From: Candidatus Iainarchaeum sp.
GTDB lineage: Archaea > Micrarchaeota > Micrarchaeia > Anstonellales > Bilamarchaeaceae
Direction of reading: 5' to 3'
NCBI GenBank assembly: GCA_028714395.1
Contig: JAQTMJ010000011.1
Span: forward strand, 674-10,775
Length of the DNA: 10,102 nt
Shown here: positions 1-6,367 of the stretch, in pieces
Numbering within the stretch: the first letter of the stretch is position 1
Layout: every line of letters starts with the position of its first letter
Program-made: the position numbers and the translations under genes
Notes under the pieces: model-generated
The model's input: only the letters and a program-made list of their open reading frames with translations
Database searches by the model: none
What the model was told of the DNA's origin: nothing

Positions 1-791
1 GACGCGCGGGCTCAAGATGGCTGCTGGATTTAGCCACCGAGCTAAATGTGCCCTACCATTACGGCCCGCTGGACATAGGCGTGCGGGTGGAGGTGCGCAA
101 CGAAGTGATGGAGGAGTTCACCAAGATAAACTGGGACCCCAAATTCCACATAAGGACGCACAAGTACGATGATTTCGTGCGCACGTTCTGCACCAACCCC
201 AGCGGGTTCGTGATAACCGAGAACTACGGCAAGTTCGTCTCGGTGAACGGCCACAGCATGAAGAACAAGTTCTCGAACAACACCAATTTCGCCTTCCTCA
301 TACGTTTGCACCTTACCGAGCCTGTGGAGAACACCACCCTATACGGGGAAAGCATATGCAGGCTCGCCACCACCATAGGCGGAGGCAAGGCCATACTCCA
401 GCGCCTGGGAGATTTGAAGAAAGGCAGGAGGAGCACCTGGGAAAGGATAGACAAGAGCTATGTGGAGCCAACCAACAAGGACGTAACTCCAGGGGATTTG
501 AGCATGGCGCTCCCTGCGCGCATACTCGAGGACATCGTTGAAGGCCTGGACATGCTCGCGAAGGTGATTCCAGGGGTGAACGAGGAATCCACACTGCTCT
601 ACGGTCCGGAAGTGAAGTTCAAGGCCGTGCGCCTGGACGTGAACAAGAACATGGAAGCCAAGGGAATTTCCAATCTTTTTGCAGTGGGCGACGGGGCGGG
701 AGTGAGCGGTGGAATAGTAACAGCAGGAGTGACCGGCCTTATCGCTGCCCGCGAGATAATCCATAAGGAAGGGAAGAAGTGCGACATTTGA
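1..791 (+). CDS. FAD-dependent dehydrogenase, COG2509 family (C-terminal part; 5' end off the window)
   Basis: The reading frame is open from position 3, so the gene begins upstream. The visible part is about 262 codons, and the GTG at 48 is an internal valine rather than the start. It resembles the COG2509 family of uncharacterised archaeal and bacterial FAD-dependent dehydrogenases, usually around 450-480 residues. Seen in the sequence: RAGSRWLLDLA followed by PLDIGVRVEV, then VRTFCTNPSGFV, the typical central block of the family. Near the end is the FAD-binding motif NLFAVGDGAGVSGGIVTAG, where the GDG aspartate contacts the flavin ribityl/phosphate region. The N-terminal dinucleotide-binding GxGxxG segment would lie upstream. 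Substrate and electron acceptor are unknown for the family, and the protein is predicted cytoplasmic. It is the first visible gene of a plus-strand operon; the next start lies 9 bases after its TGA. It is distinct from geranylgeranyl reductase (COG0644). Confidence 0.85.
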   Translation, partial: RAGSRWLLDLATELNVPYHYGPLDIGVRVEVRNEVMEEFTKINWDPKFHIRTHKYDDFVRTFCTNPSGFVITENYGKFVSVNGHSMKNKFSNNTNFAFLIRLHLTEPVENTTLYGESICRLATTIGGGKAILQRLGDLKKGRRSTWERIDKSYVEPTNKDVTPGDLSMALPARILEDIVEGLDMLAKVIPGVNEESTLLYGPEVKFKAVRLDVNKNMEAKGISNLFAVGDGAGVSGGIVTAGVTGLIAAREIIHKEGKKCDI

Positions 792-800
792 GGTAGTTGC

Positions 801-1595
801 ATGGACGAGGTTCTGTTTTCAGGGAAATACAGGGATTGGGAGTACACCGTGCGCTTTGACCTGGACAACGCGTCCAGGGAAGACGTTGCATACGCGCTCT
901 CGTACATACACGCCAACATAGAGGACAAGGCATTCTGCCATTCCGGCATAGACTGCGCAATGATAGAAAACGCCATCCCGAAAGGGAACGGCCTGAACGA
1001 CGCCATAGCCTTTTTGGAGACGAAAAAACCTGCAGAATGGAAGGCTTTCCTGCTCAAGGCCGCGGGCAAGGAGGGGCTCCTGGCCGTTGCCGAGACCAAA
1101 TTCGTTTCCATGCTGCTCTGCAAGAACAACGTGAACGCGAAGATGTGCTCGCCCATGTTTGCTTCCACGCTCAAGCCCCAGAAGCAGGAGCTTCTGGAAG
1201 GGCAGATCGCATTCATAGGAAGGTACAAGGACTGGGTTGCCATAAAGAAGATGGGCCTGACCGAGAAAACTCAGGACTATGAAGTTGCAGGCATACTTTC
1301 CACCATAAACTCCACGCTGGTGAGGAAATCATTCGATTTCATGGGGCCGGACAGGAACCTGGAGGACATAGCCGCGCAAATAACCAAGGGCAAGAGGAAG
1401 TCCTTCGTGAACCTGGCCGTTGCGCTCAAGGAGGTTTCCCAGTCAATGAACGGCGAGGCCGTGCATGACGCCTACCTGCTCAAGTGCGTGTTCGAGAACC
1501 TTGGCTTCGCGCCCTACGCGAACGTTGAAGCTCTCGTGCCCGCCTACCCTGACCTGAAGGTTTCAAAGCCCAGGGGCAGGTTCGCGAAGAGGTGA
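801..1595 (+). CDS. Uncharacterised archaeal protein with two tandem homologous halves, DUF2666-like
   Basis: This 264-residue soluble protein has no recognisable catalytic motif. It consists of two related halves. Residues 8-13 (GKYRDW) match 140-145 (GRYKDW). The following helical stretches, including AFCHSGIDCAMIENAI at 44-59 and SFDFMGPDRNLEDIAAQI at 177-194, keep the same register at an offset of about 132 residues. This arrangement recalls the archaeal DUF2666 family, whose function is unknown; I make that assignment from memory of the pattern and hold it with moderate confidence. No signal peptide or membrane segment is visible. The ATG at 801 is preceded by GAGGTAG, which overlaps the upstream stop codon and supports this start. 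The stop is followed after four bases by the MgtC-family gene, so the two are almost certainly co-transcribed. Cysteines occur in the first half (46, 52, 107, 116) but do not form an evident metal site. Confidence 0.7.
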   Translation: MDEVLFSGKYRDWEYTVRFDLDNASREDVAYALSYIHANIEDKAFCHSGIDCAMIENAIPKGNGLNDAIAFLETKKPAEWKAFLLKAAGKEGLLAVAETKFVSMLLCKNNVNAKMCSPMFASTLKPQKQELLEGQIAFIGRYKDWVAIKKMGLTEKTQDYEVAGILSTINSTLVRKSFDFMGPDRNLEDIAAQITKGKRKSFVNLAVALKEVSQSMNGEAVHDAYLLKCVFENLGFAPYANVEALVPAYPDLKVSKPRGRFAKR

Positions 1596-1599
1596 GAAT

Positions 1600-2229
1600 A
1601 TGGAACCCCTGCTTTCATTGTTCGTCTCGTTTTTCCTGGCCTTCCTGGTAGGATTCGAGAGGCAGATAAGCAAGAAGCCCGCGGGCTTCGCACCCTATGT
1701 CTTTGTAACTGTGATGTCGACCGCGCTTTCGCTGGCCGCGCTTTCGTACTTCTCCTCGGATGCGGCTCCTGTTTTTAACGGGATAATAGCTGGCATAGGG
1801 TTCCTGGGGGCAGGCGCGCTCATACGCTACCACGAGAAAGTGTTCGGATTCACCACCGCGGCCGCCATATGGGGCATGGCAGCCCTGGGCATGGTGATTG
1901 CCCTGAGCGACAGCATCGTGCTCATACTGCTCGCCTATCTTCTCATATGGATCACCCTCGGCGTGGACAAATTGATAGAGAAAAAAGGCCTGGGCAGGCA
2001 CCTCAAGACCGCGATGATCCAGATAGAGTCCCTGCACGAAGGGATAGAAACCAAGAAATTCAGGGAAACGATAAAAAGATACAAGGACGAGAAGGAGGAG
2101 AGCCTTGAAGTCAATTTCGAGAAAGGATACATGGAATACAAGTTCTACGTACCGGAAAACACCGATGTGCACGAATTGCTGTCCGAGTTCTCGGGCTTCA
2201 AGCACATAAGGCGCATACACGTTGAGTGA
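1600..2229 (+). CDS. MgtC/SapB family membrane protein
   Basis: This is a 209-residue integral membrane protein with the MgtC/SapB N-terminal signature: GFERQ at about 18-22, GIGFLGAGALI at about 65-75, and FTTAAAIWGMAALGM at about 87-101. About four to five hydrophobic segments fall within residues 3-122. A charged cytoplasmic domain of about 85 residues follows, rich in Lys/Glu and predicted to be ACT-like as in other family members. MgtC proteins are associated with Mg2+ limitation and, in bacteria, with regulation of membrane ATPases or transporters; the archaeal role is unknown. The ATG at 1600 is preceded by GGTGA, which overlaps the stop of the upstream gene and is a typical archaeal ribosome binding site. 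The stop TGA (2227-2229) lies five bases before the mevalonate kinase ATG. The operon position gives no clear functional link to isoprenoid synthesis. Confidence 0.85.
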   Translation: MEPLLSLFVSFFLAFLVGFERQISKKPAGFAPYVFVTVMSTALSLAALSYFSSDAAPVFNGIIAGIGFLGAGALIRYHEKVFGFTTAAAIWGMAALGMVIALSDSIVLILLAYLLIWITLGVDKLIEKKGLGRHLKTAMIQIESLHEGIETKKFRETIKRYKDEKEESLEVNFEKGYMEYKFYVPENTDVHELLSEFSGFKHIRRIHVE

Positions 2230-2234
2230 TTGGC

Positions 2235-3125
2235 ATGGGGAAGGGATATGGCTGCGCAAAATCAATACTCTTCGGGGAGCACTTCGTGGTTTACGGGCTG
2301 CCGGCAATAGGAGTGGGGCTGTCCAAGAAAATCGAGGTGGAAATTTCAAAAGCGCCCCACACACTGCTGGAATCCAGCCACGTGGACGCGAACCTGCTGG
2401 CAGGCCTTGATGCCATAAAGAACGCCATGGGCATAAAGGACAACTTCGTGATAAGGATAAAGAGCGAGATACCCGTTGCAAGCGGGCTCGGCTCCAGCGC
2501 AGCGGTTTCAGTTGCGTTCGTGCGCGCGCTTTCCGAAGAATACAAATTGAATCTTTCGGACGAGAAGGTGAACGCCTACGCGTTCGAGGCGGAAAAAGTG
2601 TATCACGGGAACCCCTCGGGCATGGACAACAACCTGGCAATGTGCGGAGGCGCGATAATCTTCCAGAAAAAGCCCGAGGGTGCGAGCATAACCCCGCTCA
2701 GGATAGGGAAGCCGATGAACCTCGTGATAGGGGTTACGGGAAAGAAGAAAAAATCCACTGCCCAGCTGATTGCCGAGGTGAAGCTAAAGAAGGAGAAATA
2801 CCCCGAGCTGTTCCACTACTTGTTTGAGGCCGAGAAAAATCTCATAGATCTTGCCATAAAGGCGATAGAGCACGGAAAGCTGGAGGAAGTCGGGGAGCTC
2901 ATGAACCTCAACCAGGGCTTCCTCTCGGCAATGGGGGTTTCGAGCAGGGAGAACAAGGACATAATATACGCTGCCCGCGAAATGGGCGCGCTGGGCGCGA
3001 AAATAACCGGCGCAGGCTACGGGGGAAGCTGCGTGATACTTGCGAAAAACGAGAAGAACGCAGAGGAGATAGCAGAGGAGATAAGGCGGCTGGGCTACGT
3101 GGCCATAACCACGGTTGCACAATGA
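2235..3125 (+). CDS. mvk: Mevalonate kinase (GHMP kinase superfamily)
   Basis: The protein phosphorylates mevalonate with ATP to mevalonate 5-phosphate, the entry step for every known archaeal mevalonate route. From the ATG at 2235 it is 296 residues, close to characterised archaeal enzymes of about 300. Motifs seen: AKSILFGEHFVVYG at 8-21 (substrate-binding N-terminal motif), the ATP-binding PVASGLGSSAA at 80-90, HGNPSGMDN at 124-132 with the probable catalytic base Asp131, and the third GHMP motif KITGAGYGGSCVIL at 256-269. An in-frame GTG at 2226 would add three residues and overlap the MgtC stop. I prefer the ATG because the extra residues are not typical of the family. The short spacing shows operon membership with the upstream genes. 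The homoserine kinase or galactokinase alternatives are disfavoured by the ILFGEHFVVYG and GNPSGMDN forms. Cytoplasmic. Confidence 0.93.
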   Translation: MGKGYGCAKSILFGEHFVVYGLPAIGVGLSKKIEVEISKAPHTLLESSHVDANLLAGLDAIKNAMGIKDNFVIRIKSEIPVASGLGSSAAVSVAFVRALSEEYKLNLSDEKVNAYAFEAEKVYHGNPSGMDNNLAMCGGAIIFQKKPEGASITPLRIGKPMNLVIGVTGKKKKSTAQLIAEVKLKKEKYPELFHYLFEAEKNLIDLAIKAIEHGKLEEVGELMNLNQGFLSAMGVSSRENKDIIYAAREMGALGAKITGAGYGGSCVILAKNEKNAEEIAEEIRRLGYVAITTVAQ

Positions 3126-3135
3126 CGGTGTTTTT

Positions 3136-3594
3136 GTGAAAAGGCATTTCCTGGATTCCACGGATAGGAGGATACTGCGCGAGCTCAGGATGAACTGCAG
3201 GCGCTCGGCGCGCGAACTTGCATCGGAGCTCAAGCTGAGCCCTTCTTCCCTCATAGAGAGAATGAAAAGGATGGAGGAAGCCGGAATAATACGGGGCTAT
3301 TCCGCTGATTTGGACTTCCTCAAAATCGGCTACGAATTCCAGGCCCTGGTGCAGATAAGCATCTCCCAGGGAAAGCTCCTTGAGGTGCAGGAGAAGGTGA
3401 GCAAGCTTCCTGGGGTTTATGCGGTTTACGACGTTACCGGAAGCCAGGATTCCATAGCGTTCCTGATGTGCAGGAACCGGGTGGAGCTTTCCTCGCTCAT
3501 AAAGAAAATACTCTCAATAGCGCACGTGGAGAAAACAAATACGAGCATAATACTCAATGTCCTGAAGGACCAGAACGAGTTCGTAGACGTTTAA
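3136..3594 (+). CDS. Lrp/AsnC family transcriptional regulator
   Basis: The protein has the standard Lrp/AsnC (feast/famine) architecture. A winged helix-turn-helix lies at about residues 8-60, starting STDRRILRELRMNCRRSARE and running through SPSSLIERMKRMEEAGII and a GYSADLDFLKIGY linker. A RAM/ligand-binding domain follows at about 65-150 with the typical LPGVYAVYDVTGSQDSIAFL segment. From the GTG at 3136 it is 152 residues, the normal length. A longer version from a TTG at 3115 would overlap the mevalonate kinase end and add seven untypical residues. GTG 3136 is preceded by GGTG at 3127-3130 and is preferred. It sits directly behind mevalonate kinase and is the last gene of the operon, so it may regulate its own operon or neighbouring isoprenoid genes; that is inference only. 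Effector unknown, often an amino acid in this family. Confidence 0.88.
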   Translation: MKRHFLDSTDRRILRELRMNCRRSARELASELKLSPSSLIERMKRMEEAGIIRGYSADLDFLKIGYEFQALVQISISQGKLLEVQEKVSKLPGVYAVYDVTGSQDSIAFLMCRNRVELSSLIKKILSIAHVEKTNTSIILNVLKDQNEFVDV

Positions 3595-4253
3595 GCGGAT
3601 TTTTTCACTCCTATCCGTTTGCAATACCACCTTATCACGCATCCGCTGCAAAGGGGCACTTTAGGCAGGCACGTGGTCTGCCCATGGCCCACCAATGCGA
3701 TATTCAAATGCTTCCAGAGCCTTTTAGGAACGATCAATTTGAGCCTTTCCTCTGTCTTTTCAGGCTTTTTAGTCCTCAGAATTCCCAATCTGTTTGAAAT
3801 CCTGTGCACGTGCACATCCACCCCTATCGCGTCCTTCCCGAACGCGTGCGCAAGCACCACATTTGCGGTTTTCCTTCCCACTCCGGGAAGCTTCATCAGC
3901 TTTTCAAAATCCGAAGGAACCTTTGCGTCAAAATCATACACGAGCCGGTTCGCCATATCTATGAGATAGCCTGCCTTCTGCCTGTAAAACCCCACTCCGT
4001 AAATGAGCTTCGCAACTTCCCGCTTTTTCATCCCTGCTAGCTCCCAGGGGCCCTTTACTCTTGAAAACAGCTTTTCGCACGCTTTGAGCGTGGTCTCATC
4101 CTTGGTGCGGGCGGAAAGTATGGTGAAAACCAGTGATTTGAATTTATCCCCTTTGGTGAAACCATCTATCCTGAAGACTGGAGCGCCATTCTTTTTCGCC
4201 TCGCGCATGATTTTGTCCAAAATTGCGCGGTCAATCCAATTCGCTTTTCCCAT
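3591..4253 (-). CDS. nth: Endonuclease III (DNA glycosylase/AP lyase with [4Fe-4S] cluster)
   Basis: This base-excision repair enzyme removes oxidised pyrimidines and cleaves the abasic site by beta-elimination. At 220 residues it has the family's usual length. The helix-hairpin-helix LPGVGRKTANVVLA begins at 122. Lys128 corresponds to the catalytic Lys120 of E. coli Nth, and Asp146 in VDVHVHRISNRLG corresponds to Asp138. The C-terminus has Cys195, Cys202, Cys205 and Cys211, exactly the C-x6-C-x2-C-x5-C spacing of the iron-sulfur loop. The ATG at 4253 is preceded by GGGAGAG. Its TAA (3591-3593) overlaps the TAA of the convergent Lrp gene within one TTAA. A box C/D sRNA candidate lies on the same strand just upstream, ending about ten bases before this start, so the two may share a transcript. 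All key residues are intact and the assignment is secure. Confidence 0.95.
   Translation of the reverse strand: MGKANWIDRAILDKIMREAKKNGAPVFRIDGFTKGDKFKSLVFTILSARTKDETTLKACEKLFSRVKGPWELAGMKKREVAKLIYGVGFYRQKAGYLIDMANRLVYDFDAKVPSDFEKLMKLPGVGRKTANVVLAHAFGKDAIGVDVHVHRISNRLGILRTKKPEKTEERLKLIVPKRLWKHLNIALVGHGQTTCLPKVPLCSGCVIRWYCKRIGVKKSA
3600..3605 (+). terminator. Oligo-T run just after the Lrp-family stop
   Basis: Six T residues follow the TAA of the Lrp-family gene by five bases and could terminate the mevalonate kinase operon. The tract also encodes lysine codons of the convergent endonuclease III C-terminus, so it may be coding-driven. Confidence 0.35.
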
Positions 4254-4263
4254 GTCTCTCCCA

Positions 4264-4329
4264 TGCTGATTCAGAACTCTGTATGCATCATATGTTGCTC
4301 AGAAATACCTCTTGTCATCAGCGATAGCA
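4264..4329 (-). ncRNA. Box C/D guide sRNA candidate (2'-O-methylation guide)
   Basis: Read on the minus strand, boxes appear in canonical order and spacing. Box C is TGATGA (4320-4315), then a 12-nt guide CAAGAGGTATTT (4314-4303), box D' CTGA (4302-4299), an 8-nt spacer, box C' TGATGC (4290-4285, one mismatch to consensus), a 10-nt guide ATACAGAGTT (4284-4275), and box D CTGA (4274-4271). C to D spans 50 nt, typical of archaeal sRNAs. Flanks 4329-4324 (TGCTAT) and 4270-4264 (ATCAGCA) can pair over six base pairs with one bulged C, giving a terminal stem. The base before box C is C, not the consensus purine. By the D-plus-5 rule the targets would be AAATACCTCTTG (methylated fifth A) and AACTCTGTAT (methylated fifth C). 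An AT-rich TATA-like element lies about 20-27 bases upstream. RNA partners would be L7Ae, Nop5 and fibrillarin. Confidence 0.72.
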
Positions 4330-4342
4330 CTTCTCAAGGCAT

Positions 4343-4351
4343 CTTTATATT
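4343..4351. promoter_or_regulatory. TATA-like element, possibly serving both directions
   Basis: CTTTATATT on the plus strand reads AATATAAAG on the minus strand. On the plus strand its centre predicts a start near 4373, giving a leader of about ten bases before the decarboxylase ATG at 4383. On the minus strand it predicts a start near 4321-4323, directly at box C of the sRNA candidate. A second AT-rich stretch at 4348-4358 would place the minus-strand start near 4327. The position relative to both genes is suggestive, but no start site has been measured. Confidence 0.45.
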
Positions 4352-4382
4352 CTTATTCGGGAATAGGATAAGCGTGGTGCAA

Positions 4383-5384
4383 ATGAAGGCCACGGCATTG
4401 GCAAATTCCAACATAGCGCTCATAAAATACTGGGGGCGCAGAGACGACGAGCTCGTGCTCCCGGCCAACAGCTCCATTTCATTCACCATGGACGAGCAGC
4501 TCAGCACAAAAACCACGGTTGAATTCGCAAACGGGCTTGCTTCGGACGATGTTTACTTGGACGGAAGGAAAGCGACGGAAAAGGAATACGCCCGCGTGGT
4601 TTCTTTCCTGGATTTGGTGCGGGCAAAAGCCGGAGTAAAGCTCAAAGCGAAAGTGGTTTCCCAGAACACGTTCCCAAAATCCGCAGGACTTGCGTCTTCT
4701 GCCTCAGGTTTCGCGGCACTTGCTGCCGCAGCCTCCAAAGCCTTGGGCCTTGGGCTGGATGGAAAAGGGCTTTCAATGCTCGCAAGGCGTGGCTCTGGCT
4801 CCGCCTCCCGCTCAATTTTCGGCGGATGCGTGGAATGGCATGCAGGGAAAAAGAAAGACGGGAGCGACTGCTATGCAGAGCAGATTTCCCCCCCTTCAAA
4901 ATGGAAGGATTTGCGCAACATAATCGCCCTCTCCAGCATGGAGGAGAAGCACATCGGTTCTGCCGCCGGAATGGGAATAACCGCCAAAACATCATCGCTT
5001 TACGCCGCACGCTTGAAATCGGTTGGGAAAAGGCTCGTGGAAATGCGAAAGGCAGTAAGGAAAAGGAATTTCGAGGCGATGGCTCCGATAATAATGCGGG
5101 ACAGCGACAGCATGCACGCGACCATGCTGGATAGCTGGCCTCCGATAGTGTACTTGAATGAAACATCGTTCCGGATTATGCGGGAAGTGCTTGCGCTCAA
5201 CCAATCCAAGGGAAAATACGCCGCTGCTTACACTTTTGACGCAGGCCCGAATGCGCACATTTACACGACCGCAAAATACGCTGAAGAGATCAAGCGCATG
5301 CTTGCCGAGCTTCCGGGCGTGATGAAAATAATAGAATGCAAAATCGGGGAAGGCATTAGATTTTCGGAAGAGCATCTGTTTTGA
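4383..5384 (+). CDS. mvaD: Diphosphomevalonate or phosphomevalonate decarboxylase (GHMP superfamily)
   Basis: The enzyme phosphorylates the 3-hydroxyl of a (di)phosphorylated mevalonate and decarboxylates it, giving isopentenyl diphosphate or isopentenyl phosphate. From the ATG at 4383 it is 333 residues, the family's usual size. Motifs: ANSNIALIKYWGRRD at 7-21 with Lys15, FPKSAGLASSASGFAAL at 97-113 (ATP loop), ARRGSGSASRSIFGG at 134-148 with Arg143, RDSDSMHATMLDSWPP at 239-254, and YTFDAGPNA at 283-291 with Asp286. Lys15, Arg143 and Asp286 correspond to the catalytic Lys18, Arg158 and Asp302 of the yeast enzyme, so decarboxylation should be intact, unlike in Thermoplasma mevalonate 3-kinase. 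A start at 4263 would add 40 non-homologous residues. GGTG at 4376-4379 precedes 4383. With isopentenyl phosphate kinase nearby and no phosphomevalonate kinase in view, the phosphomevalonate substrate (Haloferax-type) is attractive but unproven. It overlaps the convergent HEPN gene by 29 bases. Confidence 0.9.
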   Translation: MKATALANSNIALIKYWGRRDDELVLPANSSISFTMDEQLSTKTTVEFANGLASDDVYLDGRKATEKEYARVVSFLDLVRAKAGVKLKAKVVSQNTFPKSAGLASSASGFAALAAAASKALGLGLDGKGLSMLARRGSGSASRSIFGGCVEWHAGKKKDGSDCYAEQISPPSKWKDLRNIIALSSMEEKHIGSAAGMGITAKTSSLYAARLKSVGKRLVEMRKAVRKRNFEAMAPIIMRDSDSMHATMLDSWPPIVYLNETSFRIMREVLALNQSKGKYAAAYTFDAGPNAHIYTTAKYAEEIKRMLAELPGVMKIIECKIGEGIRFSEEHLF

Positions 5385-5799
5385 GCTTTTTTACCGCTTC
5401 CAAGAATCCTGCAGCAATGCCGATTGCATCTTCTGCCTGGGCCTGCTTCACCTCCTCTTCCATATCAAGGCCGTACATCAGTTCGTGCCTTTCAAGCCTT
5501 AGGGCGTTGAACTCATTAAGGTACCTGCGTTCAATCCTGTTCGCATATTTCTCGTCCAGGTAGACGAATAGGGCATAGTGGCTCCTTTCCTTATACCCGT
5601 CCCTAAAAAGCAGAGAGCGTGCGCTGTGGAACATTGAGGCGTAAGCACTCACCACCGCATTTTCGTATATGCCGCCCGTGTATTCTTTCTGCGCAAGCTC
5701 GAGCTTATGCCCTGCCATCTCCAGCGAAGAGTCAGCTTTTTCAGCGTCGGGCTGGACTTTTTTCAACAGGCCTTCCCCCAGGCAGTCTGCCACATTCAT
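5356..5799 (-). CDS. HEPN domain protein, partner of an MNT nucleotidyltransferase
   Basis: This 147-residue alpha-helical protein has the HEPN pattern. The first helical pair around 38-68 contains YENAVVSAYASMFHSARSLLF, then a GYKERSHYALFVYL segment, and a C-terminal helix with LRLERHELMYGLDM at 100-113. The usual HEPN RNase motif R-x4-6-H is not clearly present. The RHELMY block at 104-109 looks more like the R-x-x-x-D-Y form of COG1895-type HEPN proteins, with Asp replaced by Met. An RNase function is therefore uncertain. Its ATG overlaps the TGA of the upstream nucleotidyltransferase gene in ATGA (5796-5799), the standard arrangement of HEPN-MNT modules, where HEPN is normally the toxin and MNT the antitoxin that modifies it. 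The 3' end overlaps the convergent decarboxylase gene by 29 bases. Cytoplasmic. Confidence 0.8.
   Translation of the reverse strand: MNVADCLGEGLLKKVQPDAEKADSSLEMAGHKLELAQKEYTGGIYENAVVSAYASMFHSARSLLFRDGYKERSHYALFVYLDEKYANRIERRYLNEFNALRLERHELMYGLDMEEEVKQAQAEDAIGIAAGFLEAVKKLKTDALPKI
5387..5392 (+). terminator. Oligo-T run just after the decarboxylase stop
   Basis: Six consecutive T residues begin two bases after the TGA of the decarboxylase gene. Archaeal RNA polymerase can terminate at oligo-T stretches without a hairpin. The tract lies inside the end of the convergent HEPN gene. Six Ts is a modest signal. Confidence 0.35.
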
Positions 5800-6344
5800 A
5801 AAATCACGGGCCTTTTTCCATGAAGCACTATGGAGTCATATACCACATTCTCATAAAAAACCTTGTTCTTTGCTGCGTTCAACTTCCATTCAGCCATGGA
5901 CATCACGGTTATGTTCGCTTCCCTGCCCATGCTCCTGGCGAAATCGAATCGGACCTTTTTCGGCTTGTGCGCGATCACCAGCAAGTCCGCATCGCTTTTT
6001 TGGTCGTTGGTGCCCTGCCCCATGCTTCCATAGAGAAGAATCGCATGAACATTCCCGAGCTTTTCCGTTATCTCTTTGACAAGTTGCCACACCCTCAGCT
6101 GTTCTAGGTTAAACAGGACTTTCCACTGCCTGCAGAGCGGACTTTCCAGATCCGCCCTATACTGGTACGTTTTTCCGACAATCTCAAGGTTTACAATCCT
6201 CCTTTCCCTCATGTAGTCCAGGGCTGCCTTCGAAGCCCCGGGGCTTATTCCTGCTTCGGCGGCAAGTCCCCTCACCGAAAACTTTTTTTCAGGGTGCGAA
6301 GTCAGCTTTTCCATCGCCTTTATCACAGCATACTGTTCCATCAT
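5796..6344 (-). CDS. Nucleotidyltransferase (MNT) with N-terminal winged helix-turn-helix
   Basis: This 182-residue protein has two parts. Residues 1-62 look like a winged helix-turn-helix: FSVRGLAAEAGISPGASKAA at 22-41, a second helix, and a wing near IVNLEIVGKTYQYRAD. Residues 97-182 form a minimal nucleotidyltransferase domain with the exact GS-x10-D-x-D motif, Gly106-Ser107 to Asp118 and Asp120, in LLYGSMGQGTNDQKSDADLL. The usual third carboxylate strand reads REANITVMS, so Asn144 seems to replace an acid. Related MNT proteins add AMP to the HEPN partner's tyrosine. The attached DNA-binding domain suggests autoregulation, and two palindromes lie in its promoter. Two consecutive ATGs (6344 and 6341) are possible starts. 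There is no ribosome binding site, and a TATA box at the leaderless distance favours 6344. It is translationally coupled to the HEPN gene. Confidence 0.85.
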   Translation of the reverse strand: MMEQYAVIKAMEKLTSHPEKKFSVRGLAAEAGISPGASKAALDYMRERRIVNLEIVGKTYQYRADLESPLCRQWKVLFNLEQLRVWQLVKEITEKLGNVHAILLYGSMGQGTNDQKSDADLLVIAHKPKKVRFDFARSMGREANITVMSMAEWKLNAAKNKVFYENVVYDSIVLHGKRPVIL

Positions 6345-6355
6345 ATATTTTTATT

Positions 6356-6367
6356 AAACATATGTTT
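6356..6367. promoter_or_regulatory. Perfect 12-base palindrome, candidate proximal operator
   Basis: AAACATATGTTT is its own reverse complement. It lies just 5' of the nucleotidyltransferase start and abuts the TATA box (6366-6374), between TATA and the predicted start of transcription. A protein bound here would block initiation. Confidence 0.55.

Noticed and set aside
1..791. Geranylgeranyl reductase annotation for the FAD protein, tempting in an isoprenoid context
   Set aside because: The sequence blocks PLDIGVRVEV and VRTFCTNPSG match the COG2509 type, not the COG0644 reductases.
1615..2640. Long minus-strand open frame of 341 codons
   Set aside because: It lies opposite the MgtC-family and mevalonate kinase genes; its composition (Arg/Pro/Ser-rich, then His/Tyr-rich) is that of an antisense shadow, with no motif.
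4263..4382. N-terminal extension of the decarboxylase from an ATG at 4263
   Set aside because: The 40 extra residues have no family counterpart, cover the sRNA candidate antisense and the TATA element, and the homologous protein begins at the ATG at 4383, which has a GGTG ribosome binding site.
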